Source of the DNA: JANXYY01 sp035530875
Lineage (GTDB): Bacteria > Actinomycetota > Actinomycetes > Nanopelagicales > Nanopelagicaceae
DNA length: 17,320 bases
NCBI GenBank assembly: GCA_035530875.1
Contig: DATKUB010000014.1
Span: forward strand, 1 to 17,320
Reading direction: 5' to 3'
Positions within the stretch are counted from its first letter, which is position 1; every line of letters begins with the position of its first letter. Below, one piece after another: positions 7,967 to 14,570 of the stretch. A program made the translations under genes and the position numbers. The notes under the pieces were generated by a model that saw only the letters and a list, made by a program, of their open reading frames with translations, ran no database searches and was not told where the DNA came from.

Positions 7967-8740
7967 ATGTCCTTGCTGAGCATCGAAAACTTGAGTGTAA
8001 GTTTCGGCGGACTCAAGGCACTTGAATCCGTTGACCTAGCCATTGACTCCGGTGAAGTTGTTGGGTTAATTGGACCGAACGGCGCAGGCAAAACCACGGT
8101 CTTCAATGCGATTTCGGGCCTGCTCACCCCAGACTCGGGATCCCTCACCTGGAATGGAAAAAGTACCGATTGGCCCAAGCCCCATAATTTGCACAACCTT
8201 GGAATTTCTCGCACTCTGCAGGGTGTTGGTCTCTTTGCCGATCTGACTTGCTTGGAAAACGTAATGGTGGCTCTTGATCATCGCGCGAAAACCGGTGTAG
8301 TGCGCGGGCTTTTTGGATTCACCGACCGAGACGAGCGCAGACTCCAAGAAATGGCAATTATCGCATTGGAGAAAGTTGGCGCTGAGTCCTTGGCTAATGT
8401 TCGTGCATCACAACTTCCATATCCGACCCGCAAGCGGGTCGCCCTGGCTCGTGCGCTCGCCAGCGAACCGACCCTGTTGCTCCTCGACGAACCCGCGGGC
8501 GGGCTAGGAGCGGACGATATCGAATGGCTCCGAGGGTTGATTCTTTCGCTCCGATCAACTTGCTCCATCTTGCTCGTAGAACATCACATGGAGGTGGTGA
8601 TGGCGGTGAGTGATCGAGTTTATGTTCTGGACTTTGGCCAGATCATCGCTAGCGGAACCGCAGATCATGTGAAGACCGACCCGGCCGTTATCGCCGCATA
8701 CCTCGGAACAGCAGCAGTGGGTCGCGAGAGGTCTGCCTGA
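7967..8740 (+). CDS. livG: HAAT-family ABC transporter ATP-binding protein (LivG-like)
   Basis: One of two cytoplasmic ATPase subunits of a branched-chain-amino-acid-type importer. Walker A is GPNGAGKTT (36-44), Walker B is LLLLDEP with D174 and E175, and the switch histidine is H206 in LLVEHHMEVVM. LivG-type features include the SRTLQGVGLFADLTCLENVMVA segment and the C-terminal IASGTADHVKTDPAVIAAYLG. The signature is aberrant: LPYPTRKR (150-157), where relatives have LxYGxQ(R/K)R, so both the Gly and the Gln are replaced. At 257 aa it has LivG length. It lies 20 nt after alr with no visible Shine-Dalgarno sequence, and its stop overlaps the next start (TGATG). The family is clear; the substrate is not. 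Confidence 0.9.
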   Translation: MSLLSIENLSVSFGGLKALESVDLAIDSGEVVGLIGPNGAGKTTVFNAISGLLTPDSGSLTWNGKSTDWPKPHNLHNLGISRTLQGVGLFADLTCLENVMVALDHRAKTGVVRGLFGFTDRDERRLQEMAIIALEKVGAESLANVRASQLPYPTRKRVALARALASEPTLLLLDEPAGGLGADDIEWLRGLILSLRSTCSILLVEHHMEVVMAVSDRVYVLDFGQIIASGTADHVKTDPAVIAAYLGTAAVGRERSA

Positions 8741-9447
8741 TGCTCTCAATTGCTGGGCTAACTACCGATCACGGGCAAGTGCGTGCGCTCGATGATGTAA
8801 CTTTCGATGTGCCTGCCGGTTCGCTTACGGCAGTGATAGGTGCGAATGGTGCCGGCAAGACCACTCTGCTCCGAACGGTCACTGGATTGGTGAAACCAAC
8901 CTCGGGAACTGTCCGCTGGTACAGCCAGGATCTCCTCTGTCTGCCAACTGAACAATTAGTTCGTCACGGCGTGGCGCACGTTCCAGAAGGAAGATCTGTA
9001 GTTGCCGAGTTGACGGTCTCTGAAAACCTGCAACTTGGTGCATTGTGGCGAGGCAAGGACCCGGACGTACAAATTGCTCGCGATGAAGTATTGGCGCTTT
9101 TTCCAATACTCTCCGAGCGGCTTGGGCAACGCGCAGATACTCTTTCTGGCGGGGAGCGGCAAATGTTGGCAATCGCCCGGGCCTTGATCGCTCGCCCCAA
9201 ATTGCTTCTGCTCGACGAACCATCACTTGGCCTAGCGCCGCTAATAGTCGAACAGATCTTTCAGACGCTCGATCGGTTGCGGAAAGAATCTGGGCTCACC
9301 GTCGTCCTGGTCGAACAGAATGCAGTGAGTGCTTTGGAGATTGCAGATCATGCTGTCTTATTGAGTCTTGGACAAATCGTGGTCAGCGGTTCGGCCAAGC
9401 TTATTGAAAAAGACACCCAACTCAGACACGCCTACTTAGGTTATTAG
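8740..9447 (+). CDS. livF: HAAT-family ABC transporter ATP-binding protein (LivF-like)
   Basis: Second ATPase of the importer, expected to pair with the LivG-like subunit. Walker A is GANGAGKTT (34-42), the signature is LSGGE (135-139), and Walker B is LLLLDEPSLGLAP with D159 and E160. The H-loop position reads VEQNAVSALEIAD, with Gln instead of His, which is the normal LivF pattern. LivF hallmarks VPEGRSVVAELTVSENLQLGA and the C-terminal LRHAYLGY are present. The length of 235 aa is typical. The start overlaps the livG stop by one base (TGATG), so translation is probably coupled. The canonical signature here contrasts with the degenerate one in its partner. Confidence 0.92.
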   Translation: MLSIAGLTTDHGQVRALDDVTFDVPAGSLTAVIGANGAGKTTLLRTVTGLVKPTSGTVRWYSQDLLCLPTEQLVRHGVAHVPEGRSVVAELTVSENLQLGALWRGKDPDVQIARDEVLALFPILSERLGQRADTLSGGERQMLAIARALIARPKLLLLDEPSLGLAPLIVEQIFQTLDRLRKESGLTVVLVEQNAVSALEIADHAVLLSLGQIVVSGSAKLIEKDTQLRHAYLGY

Positions 9448-9457
9448 GAGGTTTGGC

Positions 9458-10354
9458 ATGCAGCAGTTCCTCAACACGCTGGTTAGTGGTGCCAGCCTCG
9501 GCTCGATTTATAGCCTGATGGCGTTGGCCATGATTCTTGTTTGGCGAAGCACGCGCGTTGTAAATTTCGCTCAGGCTGGCCAAGCCGTACTCTCAACTTA
9601 TGTTGGGTTAGAGATTCACCGGATCACCCACTCTTATGTCCTGACATTGGTGGTTGCCATCATTTTTGGTGCGATTTTTGGCGCGCTGGTGGACTTACTT
9701 CTGGTGCGACCCTTGCTCCGCCGTGTTGGCGACGGGCCGATCGCCGCCGTTGCGCCGGTCATAGTCACTCTTGGTTTGTTGGGAGCGCTGCAAGGTTTTG
9801 TTGGGCTGGTCTGGGGTGGGGAATATCGGAGTTTTCCCGCCGCCTTTTCCCAAGATGGAATAAATATTGGCACCATGAAGATTCCGTTTTCACAATTCGA
9901 CTTTTTCATACTTTTGGTCACGCTCGCAGTGATGTTGACCTTTGCCTATATCTTCCAGCGCAGTGGGTTGGGATTGGCGATGCGGGCAGCTGCGTTTGAA
10001 CCTGAAGTTGCGCAACTAGCTGGAGTTCGTGTCGCAAGAGTTCGTACGATCGGCTGGGCCTTTGCCGGCGCTGCCGGCGCTCTTGCTGGTGCCCTCATCA
10101 CTCCAACAACATTGCTTGCGCCGAACTCGCTGGATCTACTTCTTGTTTTTGGATTCACCGCGGCGGTTCTTGGTGGCCTCGAAAGTCTCGTTGGTGGGGT
10201 CGTCGGTGGATTTTTGCTTGGTCTCGGTCTGGCCTTTGTGGTTGCCTATCTTGGTGGTTCGTTCACTTTTATGACTGCCTTCGTTGTATTGATAGTGGTG
10301 CTTCTGGTCAGACCACAAGGATTGATTGGCGCAAGGAGGATGCGCAATGCGTGA
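9458..10354 (+). CDS. livH: HAAT-family ABC transporter permease (LivH-like)
   Basis: First membrane-channel subunit of the importer. It is a very hydrophobic 298-aa protein opening with QFLNTLVSGASLGSIYSLMALAMILVWRSTRVVNFAQAG, typical of BPD_transp_2 LivH permeases, with about eight membrane segments. The cytoplasmic coupling loop that contacts the ATPases is GLAMRAAAFEPEVAQLAGV followed by GWAFAGAAGALAG. A perfect AGGAGG (9446-9451) overlaps the livF stop and sits 6 nt before the ATG. Its end overlaps the start of the second permease gene. Confidence 0.92.
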   Translation: MQQFLNTLVSGASLGSIYSLMALAMILVWRSTRVVNFAQAGQAVLSTYVGLEIHRITHSYVLTLVVAIIFGAIFGALVDLLLVRPLLRRVGDGPIAAVAPVIVTLGLLGALQGFVGLVWGGEYRSFPAAFSQDGINIGTMKIPFSQFDFFILLVTLAVMLTFAYIFQRSGLGLAMRAAAFEPEVAQLAGVRVARVRTIGWAFAGAAGALAGALITPTTLLAPNSLDLLLVFGFTAAVLGGLESLVGGVVGGFLLGLGLAFVVAYLGGSFTFMTAFVVLIVVLLVRPQGLIGARRMRNA

Positions 10355-11366
10355 GAAGGTTTCCAATGGTTGGCGTAGCCTTCCCAGAGCGGTCCGCAGC
10401 GCAGTCGGTCTGCTTTTTGTTGGCTGGTTTCTGTTGTTGCTCGGCGACCGAATTTCTGAATTTCGGGTCTATCAGGGCGCCAGTGTTGCAACTTATCTAG
10501 TGGCCATTGTGTCGATCGTATTGTTGACGGGGTTTTCGGGCCAGGTCTCCTTGGGCCACGGCGGTCTGCTGGCAATAGGTGGTTATGCGGCCGCGTTGGT
10601 TATGGCGGACTTGCACTGGCCTTTCTGGATTGCATTCATAGTTGCAGTTTTTGCCGCTGCGCTGATCGGTGCACTACTTGGGATCGCAGCCGCGCGACTA
10701 TCAGGTCCTTATCTTGCCGGCACAACGCTTGCTTTTGCCGTGGGATTGCCCTCGCTCGCCAATCAATTTTCGTTCCTCGGGGGAGAGCAAGGTCTGCTGT
10801 TTGATATCGGTCAGGCACCAAAACATTTTGGTGAAAATTTCAGCCCTTATAAATGGCTTTTCTGGGTGACTGGAGTGTTCGCACTCTTGGCAATTTGGAC
10901 AGCGTCGAATCTGCTCCGCGGGCGTCATGGACGGATCTGGCGAGCCGTGCGTAGTAACGAGACTGCGGCTGCGCTTGCGGGAGTGAATGTGGCCAGAAGC
11001 AAAGTGCTGGCATTCACCCTCAGTGCGGGATTTGCTGGCCTGGCTGGCGCACTACTCTGTGCCACGGTTTCGCTAGTCACTCCCGGTGGCTTCTCGCTCT
11101 CACTTTCGTTCGCAATTCTCACTGGGGCCGTTATCGGGGGAGTTCGAAGTATCTTCGGGGCTGCGATCGGTGCATTTGTTCTGGTTGTTCTTCCGATGAT
11201 TACCGATGCTCTGACGCAGACCTCGAGCGAGGCGGTCGCGACAAATTTGCCAGCGATCATTACGGGCCTGCTACTCATCGGAACGGTCGTAATCTCGCCC
11301 GGTGGGGTGGCCGGATCCATCGCCAGCGTCCAGCGACATCTTGCACTAAAGCGACAAAAAGGATAA
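10347..11366 (+). CDS. livM: HAAT-family ABC transporter permease (LivM-like)
   Basis: Second membrane-channel subunit, 339 aa and strongly hydrophobic. LivM hallmarks include LTGFSGQVSLGHGGLLAIGGYAAA in the first third, RLSGPYLAGTTLAFAVGLPS mid-protein, and the coupling loop RIWRAVRSNETAAALAGVNVARSKVLAF. The terminus is ISPGGVAGSI. ATG 10347 is chosen because AGGAGG (10334-10339) lies 7 nt upstream and the gene then overlaps the livH stop by 8 nt. A TTG at 10326 would put seven extra residues before that site. It is the last transporter gene before a gap of about 137 nt with a possible terminator and promoter. Confidence 0.92.
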   Translation: MREKVSNGWRSLPRAVRSAVGLLFVGWFLLLLGDRISEFRVYQGASVATYLVAIVSIVLLTGFSGQVSLGHGGLLAIGGYAAALVMADLHWPFWIAFIVAVFAAALIGALLGIAAARLSGPYLAGTTLAFAVGLPSLANQFSFLGGEQGLLFDIGQAPKHFGENFSPYKWLFWVTGVFALLAIWTASNLLRGRHGRIWRAVRSNETAAALAGVNVARSKVLAFTLSAGFAGLAGALLCATVSLVTPGGFSLSLSFAILTGAVIGGVRSIFGAAIGAFVLVVLPMITDALTQTSSEAVATNLPAIITGLLLIGTVVISPGGVAGSIASVQRHLALKRQKG

Positions 11367-11392
11367 AAAGGGATAAAGACCCCCTATTTTTA
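11364..11392 (+). terminator. Possible A/T-tract hairpin after livM
   Basis: TAAAAAGGG (11364-11372) can pair with CCC (11382-11384) and TTTTTA (11387-11392), leaving TA as a 2-nt bulge, with an A-tract on one side and a T-tract on the other. The G/C core is only 3 bp, so termination would be partial at best. It could lower readthrough from the permease genes into the binding-protein gene. Confidence 0.4.
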
Positions 11393-11416
11393 AAGTAATC
11401 GCCCAAGAAGAAATAA

Positions 11417-11446
11417 TTGACAGGCCGTGGCTCTCCCCTTTGTTAC
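11417..11446 (+). promoter_or_regulatory. Candidate promoter for the binding-protein gene
   Basis: A perfect -35-like TTGACA lies at 11417-11422. At 17-18 nt spacing there is only a poor -10 match (TTGTTA or TGTTAC, 11440-11446). The location, about 60 nt upstream of ATG 11504, is sensible. Separate expression would fit a binding protein needed in excess over the membrane subunits. Confidence 0.4.
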
Positions 11447-11456
11447 TCATGAGTAA
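11443..11456 (+). promoter_or_regulatory. Perfect 14-bp palindrome, candidate operator
   Basis: TTACTCATGAGTAA is an exact inverted repeat (7-bp half-sites, no spacer). It sits at the -10/transcription-start region of the candidate promoter, where a dimeric repressor would act. No known operator was recognised and no regulator gene is in the window. Confidence 0.45.
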
Positions 11457-11503
11457 TAGCCTCACCACTACGTGATTGAAGTACCCGATCTGAGGGGATC
11501 CAA

Positions 11504-12817
11504 ATGAGTAGCAGAATGCGCAGGCTGACCAGAAAGGTTGCGGCGCTGGCGGTAATGGGCCTCGCGATAAGCGCGTTGCCCGCCCAGGCGACCACGTTAC
11601 GTTCAGAAACTGGCGTAACGAACCATGAAATAAAGATCGGCATCACAATTCCAATGAGCGGTATTGCCGCTCCAGGGTACAACAAGATTGCCCCAGCCGC
11701 GCAGGCTTATCTTGATTATGTAAATGCGCACGGTGGCGTCTACGGGCGAAAGATCACTCTGGTTGTAGCTGACGATCGCTATTCACCAACCATGGCGGTT
11801 TCTCAAACTAATAAATTAATTTTGCAGAATAAGGTTTTCGCTTTAGCCGGCGCGCTAGGTACAGCAAATCATCTTGCTGTGCTCAATAGTGTTCGACTCG
11901 GTGCTCGTGGAATCCCCGATCTTTTCGTCAATACTGGCTACAGCGGTTTCGATAACCCAGCCAAGTATCCGACAACCTTCACGTACCTTCCGTCGTACAT
12001 TATGGAAGCCAAAATCATCGGCTCTTATCTAGCTAAGAATTATGCAGGCAAGAAAATTGGACTGATCTACCAAGATGATGACTTCGGGCGCAATGCGAAG
12101 ACCGGCTTCAAAACAGCAGGTACCAACTTTGTTGTTACCAAGGGATATGCATCCGGCTCGCAATCGTCTCCTGGTTTGGCTGCTCAGGTAGGCGCGATGC
12201 AGGCTGCCGGCGCAGACGTCGTTGTGATGTTCGGCGTTACTTCAGCCACGGCCGTTGCACTGATCACGGCAGGCAAAATGGGTTACAAGCCAACGAAATG
12301 GATCATCGGTTCAGTTGGCGGAGATTCAACAACGCTGAAAGCACTCGGTGTCCCAGCTGCAATCCTTGCTGGTGCTACTGGCGCTTCGTTCCTTCCTTCG
12401 CCAACCGATACCTCAGACCCATACATCTCTTTCTTTAAGCGGATTAACGACACCTACAACAAGGGTCGTGACACCACGTGGGATAACAATGCGCTCGTTG
12501 GTATGAACATGGCGATGATCCTCGTTCAGGCGTTGCGTGCGGCGGGTAAGCATCCAACGCGCAAAGCGGTCGTGCGTGCTCTGATCAAAAAGGGCAAGAC
12601 CTTTGCACAGGCAGGATTGGTTCCGCTGGGCTATTCCAAGAAGAGTCATGCGGGATACACCGGCTACTGGTTCGGCACTTACGACATGAGCGGCGATCTT
12701 CAGCCTGATGGCGGTAAGTACACGCCGTATGTCACCGATTCGGGTTCCGGCCCGGTAACCACGTCAAATTACAAGCGGCCTGCCCTTCCGGCAAACGGCC
12801 TGCCAACCAACAAGTGA
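11504..12817 (+). CDS. HAAT-type ABC transporter substrate-binding protein
   Basis: Extracellular receptor of the importer (periplasmic-binding-protein type 6, LivJ/LivK-like), 437 aa. After a signal peptide (basic MSSRMRRLTRK, hydrophobic core, predicted cleavage after AQA at 27-29) the mature protein starts with IKIGITIPMSGIAAPGYNKI. It continues with AAQAYLDYVNAHGGVYGRKI and VVADDRYSP, the usual family opening. Mid-protein KKIGLIYQDDDFGRNAKTGF and QVGAMQAAGADVVVMFG are also typical. There is no lipobox and apparently no cysteine in the protein, unusual for a monoderm binding protein. GAGGGG (11492-11497) lies 6 nt before the ATG. The hydrolase gene follows almost without a gap. The ligand cannot be read from sequence; this family binds amino acids, amides, short carboxylates and aromatic acids. 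Confidence 0.88.
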   Translation: MSSRMRRLTRKVAALAVMGLAISALPAQATTLRSETGVTNHEIKIGITIPMSGIAAPGYNKIAPAAQAYLDYVNAHGGVYGRKITLVVADDRYSPTMAVSQTNKLILQNKVFALAGALGTANHLAVLNSVRLGARGIPDLFVNTGYSGFDNPAKYPTTFTYLPSYIMEAKIIGSYLAKNYAGKKIGLIYQDDDFGRNAKTGFKTAGTNFVVTKGYASGSQSSPGLAAQVGAMQAAGADVVVMFGVTSATAVALITAGKMGYKPTKWIIGSVGGDSTTLKALGVPAAILAGATGASFLPSPTDTSDPYISFFKRINDTYNKGRDTTWDNNALVGMNMAMILVQALRAAGKHPTRKAVVRALIKKGKTFAQAGLVPLGYSKKSHAGYTGYWFGTYDMSGDLQPDGGKYTPYVTDSGSGPVTTSNYKRPALPANGLPTNK

Positions 12818-12825
12818 GGATGCTG

Positions 12826-14511
12826 ATGTCACGACAACTTCTAGGACGACGCCCGTCGTCCATCCTCGCGACGGTTGCGCTCGTAGTTGCCACCGTTGTA
12901 TTCGTTCCAAGCACCGCAAGCGCAGCTGCGCCGCAATGCGCCACCGCGAGCGGAGTCACCTCATGTCAAGGCGCGACCAGCGATGGTGCTCCCTATGTCA
13001 TGAGCGCCCCGCTCAATTTCAATGGCACTGTCTATCTCTATTCGCACGGTTACCGGTTTGCTGTTGATATTCCAGCCGGAATTCCGGTCATCGGCGGATA
13101 CAAGGTGACACAGACGCCACAACCGGCGCCAAATGCTGAAGTGGCCATGGGTCTGCTGGCTCAGGGTTATGGCATCGCTGGATCTGGATATACCAAACAA
13201 GGCTGGAATGCCGATGCTGCCGTCGCAACTGACGTCGAGCTAATTGGCCTATTCAAGACCCAATTCCCCACAACTACGCACGTAATTGCCTGGGGTGAAT
13301 CCCTTGGTGGATTTATCACTCAGTTGTTGGCAGAGCGGTATCCAACCTTGGTAAGTGCGGCTGCGCCGATGTGCGCGGTAACCAATAGCATCGAAGATCA
13401 ACTGACGGTTGCAACCGATGTCGTATGGGGATTCCAGACCCTATTTGACCCATCTATTGTGGGCCACAACTACGCACCGGGTCTTGCCGGTTACGCCCAA
13501 GCCATGGGTGATCTTGGCAAGATCTTCACTGTCCTTGGCAAATTGCAGGCCGGGATACTCACTGGGGCTTGGCCAGACACAGCCGCGAATTCGCCTTTCG
13601 GGGCGGCTCTTTCAGCTGCGAAAATCCCGTCCCGTAGTGCCCTCTTGCTTATCGGCCTGATGGCTGGCTTGCCGGCTCAGAGCGCACACTTTGACGCCAC
13701 GACCGGTCCTGGAGATCCGAACGATCCACGCAATACTTCTTACGACTCGTTCGCGCTCGCGATTAGTCCCGCGTTGGCAATGTTAGAGAACATCGCTAAT
13801 GCCGCTGCTCTTGGTGTTGTTGCCCGGCTCGATCTCGAACAACAAGTCGGTGGCGATTTTGCAGATAACACCAAGACAGATTACGAGGCTCAATTAGGCG
13901 ATGCCGCTTCCACCTACAACATGGGACTTTCTGGTGATGCAGCGACGGGCGCCATGCTCGGAGCTCTTGCGGCAGCCCCACGTTGGAGCCCAAATGCGGA
14001 TGCCTTGGCTAAGTTGCGGGCGCTAGGTCACCAGACGGGAACGATTTCAGTTCCAACGGTGCTGATGCACACCGAGGCCGATCCAATCGTCAGTGCAGGC
14101 AACAGTCAGTGGCTAATCGATAAGTACCAAGCGTCCTACGCGAAGGTAGTTGCTGCTGGCAAGGCAAAGGCGAAGGCTGCCACGAAGAAGGCGAAGAAAG
14201 AGAAGAAGAATAAGATTTACACTTTCACTCCGCCGCCGTACAAGTTGGTCTCTTTCTTCACTGAGCCTCCTCAGCACTACACGGAGTTCAGCGCTCTGGG
14301 AAGTCCGATCACGACGCTGCCAGCCGCAAATGGAACCAATCACTGCAACTTCAGCTATGCGCAGTACAACACGGTTGCTTTCATGGCTGGATACGCATCA
14401 CAGCATGGGGTCTTCCCCGATGCTGCGATTACCACCTTCCTTAGGGAGGCGACTCCAGGATTCACGAGCGACACCTTTTACAGGGCTCCTCTGTTGAAGG
14501 TATATGGCTGA
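12826..14511 (+). CDS. Secreted alpha/beta-hydrolase, substrate unknown
   Basis: Exported serine hydrolase of 561 aa. It has a signal peptide (SRQLLGRRP, hydrophobic 13-27, predicted cleavage near ASA 31-33). The probable oxyanion segment is VYLYSHGY, the nucleophile elbow is GESLGG (S159), the candidate acid is D419 in HTEADP, and the candidate histidine is H506 in TNHC. Four mature-region cysteines are seen, including C38 and C47 near the new N-terminus, C507 next to the histidine, and one in PMCAV. It resembles uncharacterised secreted alpha/beta-hydrolases, not a named enzyme I can identify. A lysine-rich stretch (446-463, 10 Lys of 18) lies between the putative acid and histidine. ATG 12826 is chosen because GAGG (12816-12819) is 6 nt upstream. 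GTG 12814 and ATG 12820 are in-frame alternatives. It starts 8 nt after the binding-protein stop, so the two are probably coupled and functionally linked. Confidence 0.8.
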   Translation: MSRQLLGRRPSSILATVALVVATVVFVPSTASAAAPQCATASGVTSCQGATSDGAPYVMSAPLNFNGTVYLYSHGYRFAVDIPAGIPVIGGYKVTQTPQPAPNAEVAMGLLAQGYGIAGSGYTKQGWNADAAVATDVELIGLFKTQFPTTTHVIAWGESLGGFITQLLAERYPTLVSAAAPMCAVTNSIEDQLTVATDVVWGFQTLFDPSIVGHNYAPGLAGYAQAMGDLGKIFTVLGKLQAGILTGAWPDTAANSPFGAALSAAKIPSRSALLLIGLMAGLPAQSAHFDATTGPGDPNDPRNTSYDSFALAISPALAMLENIANAAALGVVARLDLEQQVGGDFADNTKTDYEAQLGDAASTYNMGLSGDAATGAMLGALAAAPRWSPNADALAKLRALGHQTGTISVPTVLMHTEADPIVSAGNSQWLIDKYQASYAKVVAAGKAKAKAATKKAKKEKKNKIYTFTPPPYKLVSFFTEPPQHYTEFSALGSPITTLPAANGTNHCNFSYAQYNTVAFMAGYASQHGVFPDAAITTFLREATPGFTSDTFYRAPLLKVYG

Positions 14512-14517
14512 TCCAAT

Positions 14518-14553
14518 CACTGAGGGCCCGGTCGCAAGACCGGGCCTTCAGTG
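14518..14553 (+). terminator. Strong hairpin after the hydrolase gene
   Basis: A 16-bp stem (14518-14533 with 14538-14553) contains one G-U pair and closes on a GCAA tetraloop (GNRA type). It begins 6 nt after the hydrolase stop. There is no T-run after it, so it may act as a U-less terminator or as a 3'-end stabiliser. It marks the end of the transporter-hydrolase cassette. Confidence 0.72.
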
Positions 14554-14558
14554 CGTTA

Positions 14559-14564
14559 TACGCT
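14559..14564 (+). promoter_or_regulatory. Candidate -10 box (TACGCT) for tsaE
   Basis: TACGCT fits TANNNT and ends 6 nt before GTG 14571, the same geometry as the box before livG. No Shine-Dalgarno sequence precedes tsaE, and a strong hairpin lies just upstream, so a new and possibly leaderless transcript here is plausible. No clear -35 was found. Confidence 0.35.
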
Positions 14565-14570
14565 GAGCCG

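Noticed and set aside
7967..12817. Calling the transporter specific for leucine, isoleucine and valine
   Set aside because: HAAT systems also import amides, urea, short carboxylates and aromatic acids. The ligand cannot be read from the binding protein by eye.
12826..14511. Assignment of the hydrolase as a tannase or feruloyl esterase
   Set aside because: The HC next to the putative catalytic histidine is suggestive, but the nucleophile elbow is GESLGG rather than the family's Cys-Ser form, so naming a substrate would be unsupported.
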